From Paenibacillus radicibacter (GTDB lineage: Bacteria; Bacillota; Bacilli; Paenibacillales; NBRC-103111), in the NCBI RefSeq assembly GCF_024721995.1, contig NZ_JANQBC010000003.1, positions 124,001 to 188,000 on the forward strand: 64,000 nucleotides of DNA. The letters are read 5' to 3'. Shown piece after piece: positions 16,164-25,469 of the stretch. Numbering within the stretch: position 1 is the first letter of the stretch; each line of letters starts with the position of its first letter. Below the pieces are notes generated by a model, which worked only from the letters and a program-made list of their open reading frames with translations, did no database searches and had not been told where the DNA came from. Both the position numbers and the translations under genes were made by a program.

Positions 16164-16733
16164 TCAGTCACGATTGTTCCCCCACCACTCTGCGATGCTG
16201 TTTGTTACGCGATCGAGCAAGGGAATCTCAACATTATCCTCCGCTATTGACTCAGGTGTATCCATGCGAGGATATAATGCATTTTCTTGGGCTACGATTA
16301 CATCCAATACTTGCTGGGGTGTTACAGCATCCGCGAGATTGGCACGAAATGCGGGTTCCCCTAAACAAGCAGCCAAGCGTGATAATACGTCCATCTGATC
16401 TTCACTTCGCTTCGGAGGTGCAACAATTAGGAAGAAGAAGTGTGCAAGCTGATCATCCATCGATTCATAGTCTAGCCCAGCCTCACTGTACCCATAGACT
16501 AAATTCACATCATAAACCGCTGCTGTCGTCGCTTGTGGAATCGCTACCCCTTGCCCAATTCCCGTTGATTCATACACTTCGCGTGTAATGATCGCATCTC
16601 GCAATTGCGCAGCATCTCGCACCTGATCTTCATCCGACAGCACCGCAATAAGCTCATCAATGACTTCTTCCTTCGTCCTCGCCCCTAGAGATAGAATGAC
16701 GCTGCTCTCCGTCATCAAATTAGCTATCCGCAT
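16164..16733 (-). CDS. PTS EIIA type-2-like protein lacking the phosphorylatable histidine
   Basis: About 189 residues, with one PTS EIIA-2 (fructose/mannitol/Ntr) domain over residues 1-150: ILSLGARTKEEVIDELIAVL, ITREVYESTGIGQGVAIPQA and APPKRSEDQMDVLSRLA. The active site normally reads GxGxAIPHA; here the codon is CAA, giving Gln67 in place of the His. It therefore cannot accept phosphate in the usual way, and may act as a regulatory domain or be decaying. No other PTS genes are near. The frame is open to 16802, but those extra codons lie in repeat copy B; ATG 16733 with AAGGAG ten bases before it is preferred (ATG 16742 is possible). Confidence 0.85.
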   Translation of the reverse strand: MRIANLMTESSVILSLGARTKEEVIDELIAVLSDEDQVRDAAQLRDAIITREVYESTGIGQGVAIPQATTAAVYDVNLVYGYSEAGLDYESMDDQLAHFFFLIVAPPKRSEDQMDVLSRLAACLGEPAFRANLADAVTPQQVLDVIVAQENALYPRMDTPESIAEDNVEIPLLDRVTNSIAEWWGNNRD

Positions 16734-16759
16734 CGCAACCATGCTCCTTACTTCATATA

Positions 16760-16977
16760 GACTGATCAAAAGTCGAACGAAGAAGAAAGGAAGCAACTTC
16801 ATACTTCCGAAGTACTTTTCCTATGGAAAAGTTTAAGTTTTCGCCTTTGAAATCGTGAAAATACCATTAATTCAATTCAAAATTCACGATTGAGACTCAC
16901 AGGCTTTCGAAGAAAGCCACATCGTAAGCATCTAAGTGCTTCTTTTCTTCGTAGTGAAGTAGACTTTTGAACAAGTC
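16760..16977. repeat. Dispersed inverted-repeat element, copy B (opposite orientation)
   Basis: About 218 bases bounded by GACTGATCAAAAGTC and GACTTTTGAACAAGTC, imperfect terminal inverted repeats. The shared 20-mer lies at 16841-16860 on the reverse strand relative to copies A and C. It holds the same ACTTTTCC/GGAAAAGT hairpin as copy A, plus extra hairpins not in A or C (GGCTTTC-GAA-GAAAGCC and a CTTCCGAAG type). It sits directly upstream of the EIIA-like gene and may contain or displace its promoter. Confidence 0.78.
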
Positions 16978-17015
16978 CCCCTCCACTTAACCTGCTTTAG
17001 CATGTGCAGATGACA

Positions 17016-17057
17016 ACAAAAAAACAGTGACAACAGAAATTACTGTCGTCACTGTTT
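17016..17057 (-). terminator. Terminator of the rhomboid gene
   Basis: On the minus strand AAACAGTGACGACAG pairs with CTGTTGTCACTGTTT (one G-T) and runs into TTTTTTG. It separates the rhomboid transcript from repeat copy B. Confidence 0.8.
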
Positions 17058-17066
17058 GACTAAAAT

Positions 17067-17720
17067 CTAATACTCGTTTGTTGGCGGCATTTGCTCTTGG
17101 CGTCTGCGCACCCGTCGCTTGATTGATAGCACAATCAGAGCAAGTGAACCGAAACCACCGATGAAACCGCCAAGGTGTGCATATATGTCGACACGAGGTG
17201 TAATGACAGAGGATACAAAGCCCGCTACGATAATTATCAAAATCGTTTGTCTCGTCGCCTGATCCATGATGTCTTTACGGAATACAGCTAAGAACAAGAA
17301 AGCGGCGTACAGCCCGTATATCGCGCCTGAAGCCCCTACGCCGATATAGTATTCGCTTTGCAACTTGTGCATCCATGCACTGACCAAGTTACCCGCCACA
17401 CCACTGATCAGATACAACAATAAATAACGTACCTTGCCGAGCATGATCTCAAGCGGCGGTGCAAAAATAACGATCGTAAACATATTAAAGAACAAATGCC
17501 CAAAACCAGCATGCAAGAACATCGCGGTGAAATTACGCCACCATTCCGGCTGCATGCCGGGTAGATCGAACATCGCACCAAAATCATAGAGCGTTTCATT
17601 GCTGAATGAAGTTCCGGTCAACAACATCACGAGGAATACAGCTACATTGATCGCGATAAGTATTGATGTGATCGGATAAAATTGAATATATTGCTTGAAA
17701 CTTTCCCTGCGTGAAAACAT
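17067..17720 (-). CDS. Rhomboid family intramembrane serine protease
   Basis: 217 residues, six membrane segments. The catalytic dyad is visible: Ser131 in GVGASGAIYGLYA and His182 in AHLGGFIGGFG; the HLFFNM motif (His75, Asn79) and the W-R near the L1 loop (QPEWWRNFTAMFLHAG) are also present. Rhomboids cleave membrane proteins within the bilayer. The C-terminus is a short Arg-rich cytoplasmic tail. It lies 48 bases downstream of an MFS gene on the same strand and is probably co-transcribed. Substrate unknown. Confidence 0.93.
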   Translation of the reverse strand: MFSRRESFKQYIQFYPITSILIAINVAVFLVMLLTGTSFSNETLYDFGAMFDLPGMQPEWWRNFTAMFLHAGFGHLFFNMFTIVIFAPPLEIMLGKVRYLLLYLISGVAGNLVSAWMHKLQSEYYIGVGASGAIYGLYAAFLFLAVFRKDIMDQATRQTILIIIVAGFVSSVITPRVDIYAHLGGFIGGFGSLALIVLSIKRRVRRRQEQMPPTNEY

Positions 17721-17768
17721 GCGTAATGCTCACATCCTTTCCTTGCAACATCCTTCGATTCAACTGCA

Positions 17769-18971
17769 TCAAGCGTCTAAATCTATGTTGTCCATTTTCC
17801 TGCTCGCACCAAACTTCGTCTGGAAAAAAGAAACCGTCAGTAAGCAAGTTATCGTCAACATCGCTAAGAAGATAAACATCATACTACTGAAATCTTTAAT
17901 TCCCAGTGCTAGAATCAGCATAATAATCCGTGTAATGCAGAGGAACCATTCTCTCCATACTAACACACGAGACTGCTGAACAACACCCAAGCTGCTAACC
18001 GCCTTGATCTGATCACCCGACCAAACCGTGACGAAATAGAACATCCCCATCGTCGTAATCACGTTCGCACAAATCCTTGTAACGGGATACGGAACAAGCA
18101 TGAGCAGCATTCCGCTAGTCAGCAGAAGGACCGCTGCGGTAAGCCACCTATTTTCCATAAACTTCAGTTTTTTGAAAAGGAATAATGCCACAAGTGCAAA
18201 GAACGTGTACATCATATTTAAGAGGGCAATTTCCGTCTTGTCTTCCGTCACACTAAAAGTGAAGAGAAGAGCGAATAACCCTTGGAATTGTAAGATAAAC
18301 CCCGCTGCTAAACACGATAAGATGAACCATCTCGCACCCGGAATATTAAACACCTTACCGATCCGCATCTCTTGCCAGAACGAACCTTTGCTTGCTGCAT
18401 ACGAGATAAGCGAAACTTGCGGTAATTTCGTTGAGAACAGCAGCATCAGCCCAACAAACACGAACATGCAGATGAAGGAACCCGAGTACCCCATCCATTT
18501 GATCACAAGTGCAGATAGAAGCGGAACTGTCATGTTGAGGATATTACCTGTAATCGCACTAATCGCCATATAGTTGGCAAAGTCCGTCCCTTTACCAAGC
18601 GTGGATAAACTAATATTCTGCCCAGCAGAGAAGAAGCCTTGCATCAGTCCCACAGGCACTGCAATACATACAATCCAGAGCATCTGATTATCGAGCTTAA
18701 GTAGTGACAGCACAAGGAACGCGATCGCCCCCATAGTTGCTGACAACCCATACAGTGTGCGGATCGTTCGACCGAAGAGTAGCTGAGAACCTAAAGCATA
18801 TGCAACTCCCCATGCCACAAAGAGAATCAGATTGAACCATGTCACATCAAAGATGCTGTTTCCTTGTTCCCAAATGTACAAATTCACGAAAATTCCGATG
18901 TAGATAATCACAATATTAGACACTACACCCATCAGCAATAAACTTCGTAATTCCTTCGGTAAGCTCATCAT
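17769..18971 (-). CDS. MFS-type membrane protein
   Basis: 400 residues and about twelve membrane segments (for example VVSNIVIIYIGIFVNLYIWEQ and LFNLILFVAWGVAYALGSQLL-type stretches). The loop after helix 3 (FGRTIRTLYGLSAT) resembles the MFS motif A only weakly. It looks like the uncharacterised YqgE/'MFS_1' proteins of Bacilli; no substrate can be given. The gene starts behind GAGGCGG, and a second Met follows the first directly. It is upstream of the rhomboid protease gene, which may share its transcript. Confidence 0.75.
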   Translation of the reverse strand: MMSLPKELRSLLLMGVVSNIVIIYIGIFVNLYIWEQGNSIFDVTWFNLILFVAWGVAYALGSQLLFGRTIRTLYGLSATMGAIAFLVLSLLKLDNQMLWIVCIAVPVGLMQGFFSAGQNISLSTLGKGTDFANYMAISAITGNILNMTVPLLSALVIKWMGYSGSFICMFVFVGLMLLFSTKLPQVSLISYAASKGSFWQEMRIGKVFNIPGARWFILSCLAAGFILQFQGLFALLFTFSVTEDKTEIALLNMMYTFFALVALFLFKKLKFMENRWLTAAVLLLTSGMLLMLVPYPVTRICANVITTMGMFYFVTVWSGDQIKAVSSLGVVQQSRVLVWREWFLCITRIIMLILALGIKDFSSMMFIFLAMLTITCLLTVSFFQTKFGASRKMDNIDLDA

Positions 18972-19127
18972 CGCGTCCGCCTCTAACCTGACATAGGTTC
19001 TTCATCATTAAATTGTTTGTATGTAAGACAACACTAGCTGTACGTGGTCATTATAACCTCATATGAAGACAGTTGGAATACGTTTTTCATAATAAAATGA
19101 ATCTTGTAAATGTTAAATTTTATAGGG

Positions 19128-19156
19128 TTGTAATCCCAAATATTACCTCGTACAAT
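19128..19156 (+). promoter_or_regulatory. Candidate sigma-A promoter for the malY-like operon
   Basis: TTGTAA, a 17-base spacer and TACAAT (19151-19156), 35 bases before the start codon at 19191. Confidence 0.55.
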
Positions 19157-19190
19157 GAGAGCATCTTACAGGGGAAAGAAGGGTTATTTC

Positions 19191-20390
19191 ATGACATACA
19201 ACTTTGATGAAGTCATTGATCGTACAAATTCATTTGCTGTAAAAACCGATTTTAAAGCACGCAATCACATTCCGGAAGATGCTCTTGCCATGTGGGTTGC
19301 GGATATGGATTTCGCCACACCACCTGCTGTAACAGAAGCAATTAGTAAACGCCTTAGCCATCCCATCTATGGATACACACATTTAGGTGATAATAAGTAT
19401 GAAGCTGCTATCGCTTGGATGAAGGAGCGTCACAATTGGAATGTCCAAGCAGATTGGATCGTACATGCTCCTGGCGTCGTACCTGCACTGGGCTGTATCG
19501 CGCGTGCGTTTTTGAATACGAATGAAAAACTAATTATCCAACAGCCTGTATATCCACCATTTATGAGCGTGCCAACGAATAATCAGTTCGAATATCTCAA
19601 TAATGAACTTGTTCGGGTAAACGGTACATATGAGATGGACCTTGAAGATTTCGAACAAAAAGCATCTGACCCTGCAGCCAAATTGTTCATTCTATGTAAT
19701 CCTCACAATCCAGTTGGACGAGTTTGGAGTAAAGAAACTTTGCTGCAAATTGCCGACATCTGCTTGCGCCATGACATTCTGATCGTATCCGATGAAATTC
19801 ATCATGATCTCGTATTTAAGGGCAATACCCATATTCCAATGGCTTCCCTGTCCCCAGAAATTTCTCAGATCACGATCACATGTACAGCGCCGAGCAAGAC
19901 GTTCAATATGGCAGGACTGCAAGCCGCTAATATTATTATTGAAAATCCAGATCTTCGCGCGCGGTTTGTTAAAGAACTAAATCGAGTAGGCATGGAGACG
20001 CCTAACGTGTTCGCGGGGATTGCATCTGAAGCTGCCTATCGCGAGGGTGCTGCTTGGCTAGAACAAGCCATTGATTATATAGAAGGTAACAAGCAATATG
20101 TCATCCAATTTGCAAAAGAAAAGCTACCGATGCTTCATGTGTTGGATTCGGAAGCAACTTACTTGCTCTGGATTGACTTTAATCAGCTTGGGCTACAGCC
20201 GAAGCGTCTGCAACATTTCCTCAATAACGAAGCACTTGTATGGATGAATGCAGGCTCGATGTTTGGCGAAAGCGGCAATGGGTTCGCTCGAATGAATATT
20301 GCATGTCCACGGTCTGTTGTGATCGAAGCAATGGATCGTATCGAGCGCGCGATTCGCTTGTCACATGTGCCTGTTGGGGATACAATATAG
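19191..20390 (+). CDS. MalY/PatB family PLP-dependent C-S lyase/aminotransferase, copy 1
   Basis: 399 residues, fold type I PLP enzyme. Signatures: MWVADMDFATPPAV, APGVVPALGCIARAFL, QQPVYPPF, CNPHNPVGRVWSKE, VSDEIHHDLVF (cofactor Asp) and CTAPSKTFNMAGLQ with the Schiff-base lysine. MalY/PatB proteins act as cystathionine beta-lyases and cysteine desulfhydrases in sulfur amino-acid metabolism. GAAGGG eight bases before ATG 19191 decides the start over a frame opening at 19155. A clear paralogue follows 29 bases downstream, indicating a tandem duplication in one operon. Confidence 0.9.
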   Translation: MTYNFDEVIDRTNSFAVKTDFKARNHIPEDALAMWVADMDFATPPAVTEAISKRLSHPIYGYTHLGDNKYEAAIAWMKERHNWNVQADWIVHAPGVVPALGCIARAFLNTNEKLIIQQPVYPPFMSVPTNNQFEYLNNELVRVNGTYEMDLEDFEQKASDPAAKLFILCNPHNPVGRVWSKETLLQIADICLRHDILIVSDEIHHDLVFKGNTHIPMASLSPEISQITITCTAPSKTFNMAGLQAANIIIENPDLRARFVKELNRVGMETPNVFAGIASEAAYREGAAWLEQAIDYIEGNKQYVIQFAKEKLPMLHVLDSEATYLLWIDFNQLGLQPKRLQHFLNNEALVWMNAGSMFGESGNGFARMNIACPRSVVIEAMDRIERAIRLSHVPVGDTI

Positions 20391-20419
20391 ATCACTTTAT
20401 GATTTCGGAGGCACCTTAG

Positions 20420-21613
20420 ATGACATATGATTTCGACAAAATTGTAGATCGCAGTTGTTCCCATTCTGTTAAATTTGAATCCAAATTGTGCAATCAAATC
20501 TCTGAAGAAGCAATTCCGATGTGGATTGCCGATATGGACTTTGAAGTTGCTCCTCCAATTGCAGAAGCTATACGTAAGAGAGCTGACCATGCTGTATTCG
20601 GGTATTCCAAATGCTCAGCAGAGTACTTCGAGTCTGTCGTCAATTGGATGCGTGACCGCCATAACTGGACGATCACCTCAGAATGGATCGCAACAGCACC
20701 TGGCGTAGTTCCTGCACTTAACTTTGCTGTGCGAGCATTTCTTAATTCCGGTGACAAAGTCATCATTCAACAACCTGTGTACTATCCATTCATGCGAGTT
20801 GTCGAATCCAATGGCTTTGAATATGTAAACAATGAACTGGAATTTAAGCATGATCGCTATGAAATAAACTTTGAAGATTTCGAGCATAAAGCTCGTGATC
20901 CGCGTACCAAGATGTTCATTCTGTGTAATCCGCACAATCCAATCGGTCGGGTATGGAGTAAAGAAGAGCTTTCTCGACTAGCTAACATTTGCTTAGCTAA
21001 CGATGTGCTCATCATTTCAGATGAAATTCATCATGATCTTGTGTTCCCAAGCAGAGGGATCAAGCATATTCCGATGGCTTCACTCTCATCAGCCATCTCG
21101 AAGCGTACCATCACCTGCACCGCACCGAATAAATCATTTAACATCGCAGGATTACAATCAGCCAACATCATTATTGAAGATCCGATCTTGCGCCAAGGGT
21201 TCGTTGATGAAATAAATAAAACAGGTGTAGGGTCATTTAACCCCTTCGCACTCGTTGCAGCGGAAGCTGGTTATCGTGAAGGTGGCGATTGGCTGGATGC
21301 TGCCATTGATTATATTGAAGGTAATAAACAGTATGTGATGAAATTTGTAGAGGAGAAGCTACCGAACATCCGCGTATTAGACTCCGAAGCAACATTCTTG
21401 CTGTGGATTGACTTCCGTGATCTGGGATTAGATCAATGGGAATTGCAGCAATTCTTGCGTCACAAAGCACTCGTATGGCTGGATTCAGGATTCGTATTCG
21501 GGGAATCAGGTTCTGGATTTGAACGCATGAATATCGCATGCTCACGCCATATTGTTGAAGAAGCAATGAATCGCATTGAACGTGCAGTGAAATCGAGAAT
21601 GGTGATCAGCTAA
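20420..21613 (+). CDS. MalY/PatB family PLP-dependent enzyme, copy 2
   Basis: 397 residues, collinear with the preceding gene over its whole length and clearly a duplicate that has diverged. All signatures remain: MWIADMDFEVAPPI, CNPHNPIGRVWSKEELS, ISDEIHHDLVF and CTAPNKSFNIAGLQ with the PLP lysine, so it should be active. Differences gather in the substrate-side loops (HAVFGYSKCSAEYFES against HPIYGYTHLGDNKYEA), so the two may differ in substrate. GGAGG eight bases before the ATG. It is followed, one base after its stop, by the VanZ-RDD gene. Confidence 0.9.
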   Translation: MTYDFDKIVDRSCSHSVKFESKLCNQISEEAIPMWIADMDFEVAPPIAEAIRKRADHAVFGYSKCSAEYFESVVNWMRDRHNWTITSEWIATAPGVVPALNFAVRAFLNSGDKVIIQQPVYYPFMRVVESNGFEYVNNELEFKHDRYEINFEDFEHKARDPRTKMFILCNPHNPIGRVWSKEELSRLANICLANDVLIISDEIHHDLVFPSRGIKHIPMASLSSAISKRTITCTAPNKSFNIAGLQSANIIIEDPILRQGFVDEINKTGVGSFNPFALVAAEAGYREGGDWLDAAIDYIEGNKQYVMKFVEEKLPNIRVLDSEATFLLWIDFRDLGLDQWELQQFLRHKALVWLDSGFVFGESGSGFERMNIACSRHIVEEAMNRIERAVKSRMVIS

Positions 21614-21614
21614 C

Positions 21615-22787
21615 ATGGATACTTACTTTCTTCCGATTCGGCAAGCGATTATCACATTTCCAATCCTTGCTTTTATCATCACTTTACCGTTCTTGATCTA
21701 CCAATACCATAAGTACAGCTACATCAACTGGTTTCGCGCCGTAGTCCTCTACTCGATGATGCTGTTCTTGTTGACGGCTCTTTATCTCGTCATTCTGCCA
21801 TTGCCTGACGTACGAGATACGTGTTCACTACAAAAACCAGGAACCAAACATATGTCGCTAATTCCATTCCAGTTCGTTCACGATTTTTTGAAAGAAACGA
21901 AAGTGAATTGGGGGCAGCCTTCCACATACTTGCAGATCATGAAAGAACGCGGCTTCCTGCAAGTTATATTTAACTTTGTATTGCTTCTGCCGCTTGGTAT
22001 TTACTTGCGCTATTACTTCCGTCAGACATGGGTGAAGACGTTATTCTTCGCTTTAGGTGTATCGTTATTCTTCGAAGTTACGCAACTGACAGGACTTTAT
22101 GGCATCTATACTTGCCCCTATCGTTTGTTCGATATTGATGACCTAATGCTGAATACGGCTGGCGCGATGCTTGGCTTTGCAATTACACCACTATTTACTT
22201 TCTTTCTGCCGAAATCTCACCAGTTGGATGAGAATGTCGATTTTACAGCGCGTCCTGTTGCATTCATTCGTCGCTTGATCGCCATGCAGATTGATTGGAT
22301 CATGATGTGTATCTTGACACCAATGCTCGCCCTCTCGACATCTTGGTTCTTACCGGCATATTTATTTAACGCGTCTCATACGATGACAGCGCTGCTTAGT
22401 CTTGCGATTGTGTTCTTCCTTTACTTCGTCGTGCTCCCGCTGCGAACTGGCGGGTTTACACTAGGGAAATGGATCTTGCGCATTCGATTAGTTGGAAACC
22501 ATGATCGCATTACCTTCAAGGAATTATTCACACGATATGCAATCCTCTTCGGATTTATCGGCATTGGTCCTGCAATCATGTCTATATTTGGAGGCGAGAA
22601 TTCCAGCGGCGAAGTGGCAATTATACTCGTGCTCCTGACCTTTGTTATTGCTCTATTCATAGTATTCGATTTCATCCGAAGCATGTTCAAACGCAACCGG
22701 ATATTATTCTATGAGAGATGGAGTGGAACGCGGAACGTCATCGTTCCACCGAAGCACAAACCATCTTCAGCAGATCCTGCTGAATAA
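21615..22787 (+). CDS. VanZ-RDD two-domain membrane protein
   Basis: 390 residues. The N-terminal half is a VanZ-like domain of about five helices (SMMLFLLTALYLVILPLP, VIFNFVLLLPLGIYLRYYF, FFEVTQLTGL and RLFDIDDLMLNTAGAMLGF). From about residue 215 an RDD domain follows (PVAFIRRLIAMQIDWIMM, then GGFTLGKWILRIRLV). VanZ confers low-level teicoplanin resistance in enterococcal clusters but most homologues are of unknown role; RDD domains are found in transporters. It begins one base after the second malY-like stop, so translation is coupled. How it relates to the PLP enzymes is unclear. Confidence 0.82.
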   Translation: MDTYFLPIRQAIITFPILAFIITLPFLIYQYHKYSYINWFRAVVLYSMMLFLLTALYLVILPLPDVRDTCSLQKPGTKHMSLIPFQFVHDFLKETKVNWGQPSTYLQIMKERGFLQVIFNFVLLLPLGIYLRYYFRQTWVKTLFFALGVSLFFEVTQLTGLYGIYTCPYRLFDIDDLMLNTAGAMLGFAITPLFTFFLPKSHQLDENVDFTARPVAFIRRLIAMQIDWIMMCILTPMLALSTSWFLPAYLFNASHTMTALLSLAIVFFLYFVVLPLRTGGFTLGKWILRIRLVGNHDRITFKELFTRYAILFGFIGIGPAIMSIFGGENSSGEVAIILVLLTFVIALFIVFDFIRSMFKRNRILFYERWSGTRNVIVPPKHKPSSADPAE

Positions 22788-22795
22788 ACAAACAG

Positions 22796-22834
22796 CAAGC
22801 CCCTTCGGACTTCAAGTCTGAAGGGGCTTGTTTT
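22796..22834. terminator. Bidirectional terminator between VanZ-RDD gene and mscL
   Basis: CAAGCCCCTTCGGAC pairs with GTCTGAAGGGGCTTG around a short loop, then TTTT. Confidence 0.85.
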
Positions 22835-22856
22835 ACAAGATAAATCCTTAAATAAC

Positions 22857-23306
22857 TTACAATTTATCTGCTTGAACTTCTAATTGCGAAGTACAGTATT
22901 TACAGCGAGTTGCCTTGATTGGCACTTCCGACAAACATGCAGGACATTCCTTCGTCGTAGCTGGTTTCGCTTCTTCTTTTTTACGGAAGCGCACGATTTG
23001 TTCTAGGACTAAGAAAATCACGAATGCAATGATAAGGAAGTCGAGCAAGTTCGAAAGTAAACTTCCGTAGTTTAATGTTGGAGCTTTTGCAGCTTGTGCT
23101 TTAGCCAAGTTATCGTAATGCTTACCATCTAATGCAATATACAAACTTCTAAAGTCCACTTTACCTAAGATGAGTCCAATCACCGGCATCACAAGATCGT
23201 TCACAATAGATGTAACAACTTTACCGAAAGCTCCCCCAATAATTACCCCGATCGCTAGATCAATCATGTTGCCTTTAAACGCAAAATCCTTAAATTTCTT
23301 AAACAT
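22857..23306 (-). CDS. mscL: Large-conductance mechanosensitive channel MscL with C-terminal zinc ribbon
   Basis: 149 residues. MscL core: [38 protein letters not shown] (first transmembrane helix and gate) and a second helix [19 protein letters not shown]. The channel opens on osmotic downshock to release solutes. Unusually, after the cytoplasmic KKEE stretch the tail carries two Cys pairs, Cys121-x2-Cys124 and Cys135-x2-Cys138 ([18 protein letters not shown]), a zinc-ribbon pattern that most MscL proteins lack. Single gene, ATG behind AAAGGGGA. Confidence 0.95.
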   Translation of the reverse strand: MFKKFKDFAFKGNMIDLAIGVIIGGAFGKVVTSIVNDLVMPVIGLILGKVDFRSLYIALDGKHYDNLAKAQAAKAPTLNYGSLLSNLLDFLIIAFVIFLVLEQIVRFRKKEEAKPATTKECPACLSEVPIKATRCKYCTSQLEVQADKL

Positions 23307-23456
23307 GTATAAATCCCCTTTCCCTCTATCTTCCTAGCAGTATTTCCGATTTTTCAAGACTTCCTACATCAGTTCAACAAAAATACAGTATATCCCTGCT
23401 CATGCGCATAGGCTATTGGTAGTGTTAACCATTTTATCAAAAAGGGATGTGTTCCC

Positions 23457-24077
23457 ATGCCCACCTTTGAGCCACCTGTCATGACTCATACCCATGTCAT
23501 CCGCGCTCGCAATACGACGGTTTATTACCCCGTTGTTACTGAACTGTCTAATACAGCAGCGCAGAAGCAGATCAACCAGAGAATCCTCCAAGCTGTTCAT
23601 AACCTCATGCAGGAACAAACGATTAAACAAGATTCGAATGACATTCAAGAGATGCTCGGCGAATATGAGATCAAGTCCAATGAACGCGGATTGTTAAGCC
23701 TTACATTAAGCAATTATACCTTCATGACAAAGCATGCCCACGGACTCACTCTGCTGCAATCACTTACCTTCAATATTCATAACGGACATAGCTACACTCT
23801 TCAAGAACTATTCAAGCCCGGAAGCAACTATGTCACGGTGTTATCCGAACTCGTAGCCGAGCAGATTAAGGAACGTCAAATCCCACTCCTTACTCCATGG
23901 AAAGGCATCCGCCCTGACCAAGATTACTACATTGCCGACAAAGCACTTGTCATTTATTTTCAACAATATGAAATTACACCTTCCTACTTCGGTACACCGA
24001 TGTTTCCAATCTCGGTATACAGCCTCTCCTCCATCCTTGATGAGAATGGTCCGCTTGGCATTATGAGTGCCGAATAA
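23457..24077 (+). CDS. DUF3298-domain protein (RsiV/PdaC-like beta domain)
   Basis: 206 residues, no signal peptide. IRARNTTVYYPVVTELSNTAAQKQINQRI at the start and GHSYTLQELFKPGSNYVTVLSELV, then ALVIYFQQYEITPSYFGTPMFPISVYSLSSIL near the end, follow the DUF4163/DUF3298 order found in the extracellular part of anti-sigma factor RsiV and in PdaC. Those proteins are exported or membrane-anchored, whereas this one lacks any visible export signal, so its location is uncertain. Divergent from mscL. Function not known. Confidence 0.75.
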   Translation: MPTFEPPVMTHTHVIRARNTTVYYPVVTELSNTAAQKQINQRILQAVHNLMQEQTIKQDSNDIQEMLGEYEIKSNERGLLSLTLSNYTFMTKHAHGLTLLQSLTFNIHNGHSYTLQELFKPGSNYVTVLSELVAEQIKERQIPLLTPWKGIRPDQDYYIADKALVIYFQQYEITPSYFGTPMFPISVYSLSSILDENGPLGIMSAE

Positions 24078-24084
24078 CAAACAC

Positions 24085-24133
24085 AAAAGCGCCGTTGCTA
24101 GGAGTACGAACAACCTCCTGCAACTGCGCTTTT
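24085..24133 (+). terminator. Terminator of the DUF3298 gene
   Basis: AAAAGCGC-C-GTTGC pairs with GCAAC-T-GCGCTTTT around a loop holding a smaller GGAG/CTCC-type stem. Confidence 0.75.
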
Positions 24134-24179
24134 CAATTGTATATGCGTGTTCACCCGCGAGGGTTTAACCCATTAGGTA

Positions 24180-25469
24180 TTAACCGATCGCGTTAAACAC
24201 TAAGTTTAATAAGAACAATACTGCAATGATTAGAAGCGGAATACCAACTTGCTTCCACTTACCTGTCGCAATTTTTAAGATGGGATACACAATAAAACCA
24301 ATTGCCATACCATCCACAATGCTTGAAGTTAGTGGAATTGTTGCAAGTACCAAGAATGCTGGCAGACCCTCAGATAGATCTTCGAACGGAATGTTCTTCA
24401 CACTTTGAATCATGAGCCCGCCTACAAGAATCAAGACCGGCGCAATCGCCGTATCCGGAATCATCTTAATGAACGGGATAAAGAACAGAGCAATTAAGAA
24501 TAAGAAACCTGTAGTAACTGCCGTTAATCCTGTTTTACCACCTGCTGAGATGCCTGCTGTGCTTTCTACAGACGATACCGTTGGACTGCTTCCGAGCACA
24601 CCCGATGCTGTAATTGCCATTGCACTTGCCTGTAAAGAGCGATCAAACTTCTCAGGTTGCTTGAGCATGCCCAGTTGTCCGTGGATCAAACCCACATTTT
24701 CAAAGACAAGGACAAGCATCAGTGAGAAAGTCGCGATCCAGAAAGCAATGGTTCCAATACTGCCAAATGACATTGCACCCAGTGCAGATAGTGAATCTGC
24801 AAAGGTTACACTGGACTGTCCAGCATCATCTATCTGGATCGTTCCGCTAAGCGCCGCAAGAACAGTACCGACCGCAATACCGATAAGCAAGTTCCCTGGT
24901 ACATTACGAACGAACAAGATGAACATCACAATCAAGGTCGCTAGGGTAAGCAGTACATGAACACTACTCAGATCACCAAGCGCAACTAAAGTTGATGGAT
25001 GCGCAACGACAATGCCGCCTTTTTGCAAACCAATGAACGTAATGAACAAGCCGATTCCCGCTGTAATGGCATCTTTAAGCGAACGCGGAATGGCTTTTTG
25101 GATAACCCCTGAAAGTGTCGTAAACGAAATCGCTGTAAACAACACCCCTGAGACGAACACAACCGCTAGCGCTTCTTGCCATGACAAGTGCAGCCCATGT
25201 ACAATCGTGTACGTGAACAAGGCGTTAATTCCCATCCCCGGTACAATCGCAAGTGGACTATTACCCCAGAATCCCATGATCAAACAGCCGACAAATGACG
25301 TTAAACCCGTTGCCACAATACCCGCTTCGAATGGAATCCCTGCATCCGCCAAGATCGATGCGTTTACCACGACGATATAAATCGCCGTAATGAAGGAAAC
25401 AAACCCTGCCAAAAATTCCGTCTTCACATTGGTATTATACTTACTTAAACCAAATATTCGATTCATCAT
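24180..25469 (-). CDS. NCS2/AzgA-type purine permease (PbuO/PbuG-like)
   Basis: 429 residues with many membrane helices. KTEFLAGFVSFITAIYIVVVNASIL at the start, PLAIVPGMGINALFTYTIV, and LGSSPTVSSVESTAGISAGGKTGLTAV are hallmarks of the AzgA branch, which imports adenine, guanine or hypoxanthine with protons. I looked for a purine riboswitch in the 258 bases upstream of the gene and saw no matching conserved core. It stands as a single gene, divergent from the multidrug MFS gene. Exact base preference unknown. Confidence 0.9.
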   Translation of the reverse strand: MMNRIFGLSKYNTNVKTEFLAGFVSFITAIYIVVVNASILADAGIPFEAGIVATGLTSFVGCLIMGFWGNSPLAIVPGMGINALFTYTIVHGLHLSWQEALAVVFVSGVLFTAISFTTLSGVIQKAIPRSLKDAITAGIGLFITFIGLQKGGIVVAHPSTLVALGDLSSVHVLLTLATLIVMFILFVRNVPGNLLIGIAVGTVLAALSGTIQIDDAGQSSVTFADSLSALGAMSFGSIGTIAFWIATFSLMLVLVFENVGLIHGQLGMLKQPEKFDRSLQASAMAITASGVLGSSPTVSSVESTAGISAGGKTGLTAVTTGFLFLIALFFIPFIKMIPDTAIAPVLILVGGLMIQSVKNIPFEDLSEGLPAFLVLATIPLTSSIVDGMAIGFIVYPILKIATGKWKQVGIPLLIIAVLFLLNLVFNAIG

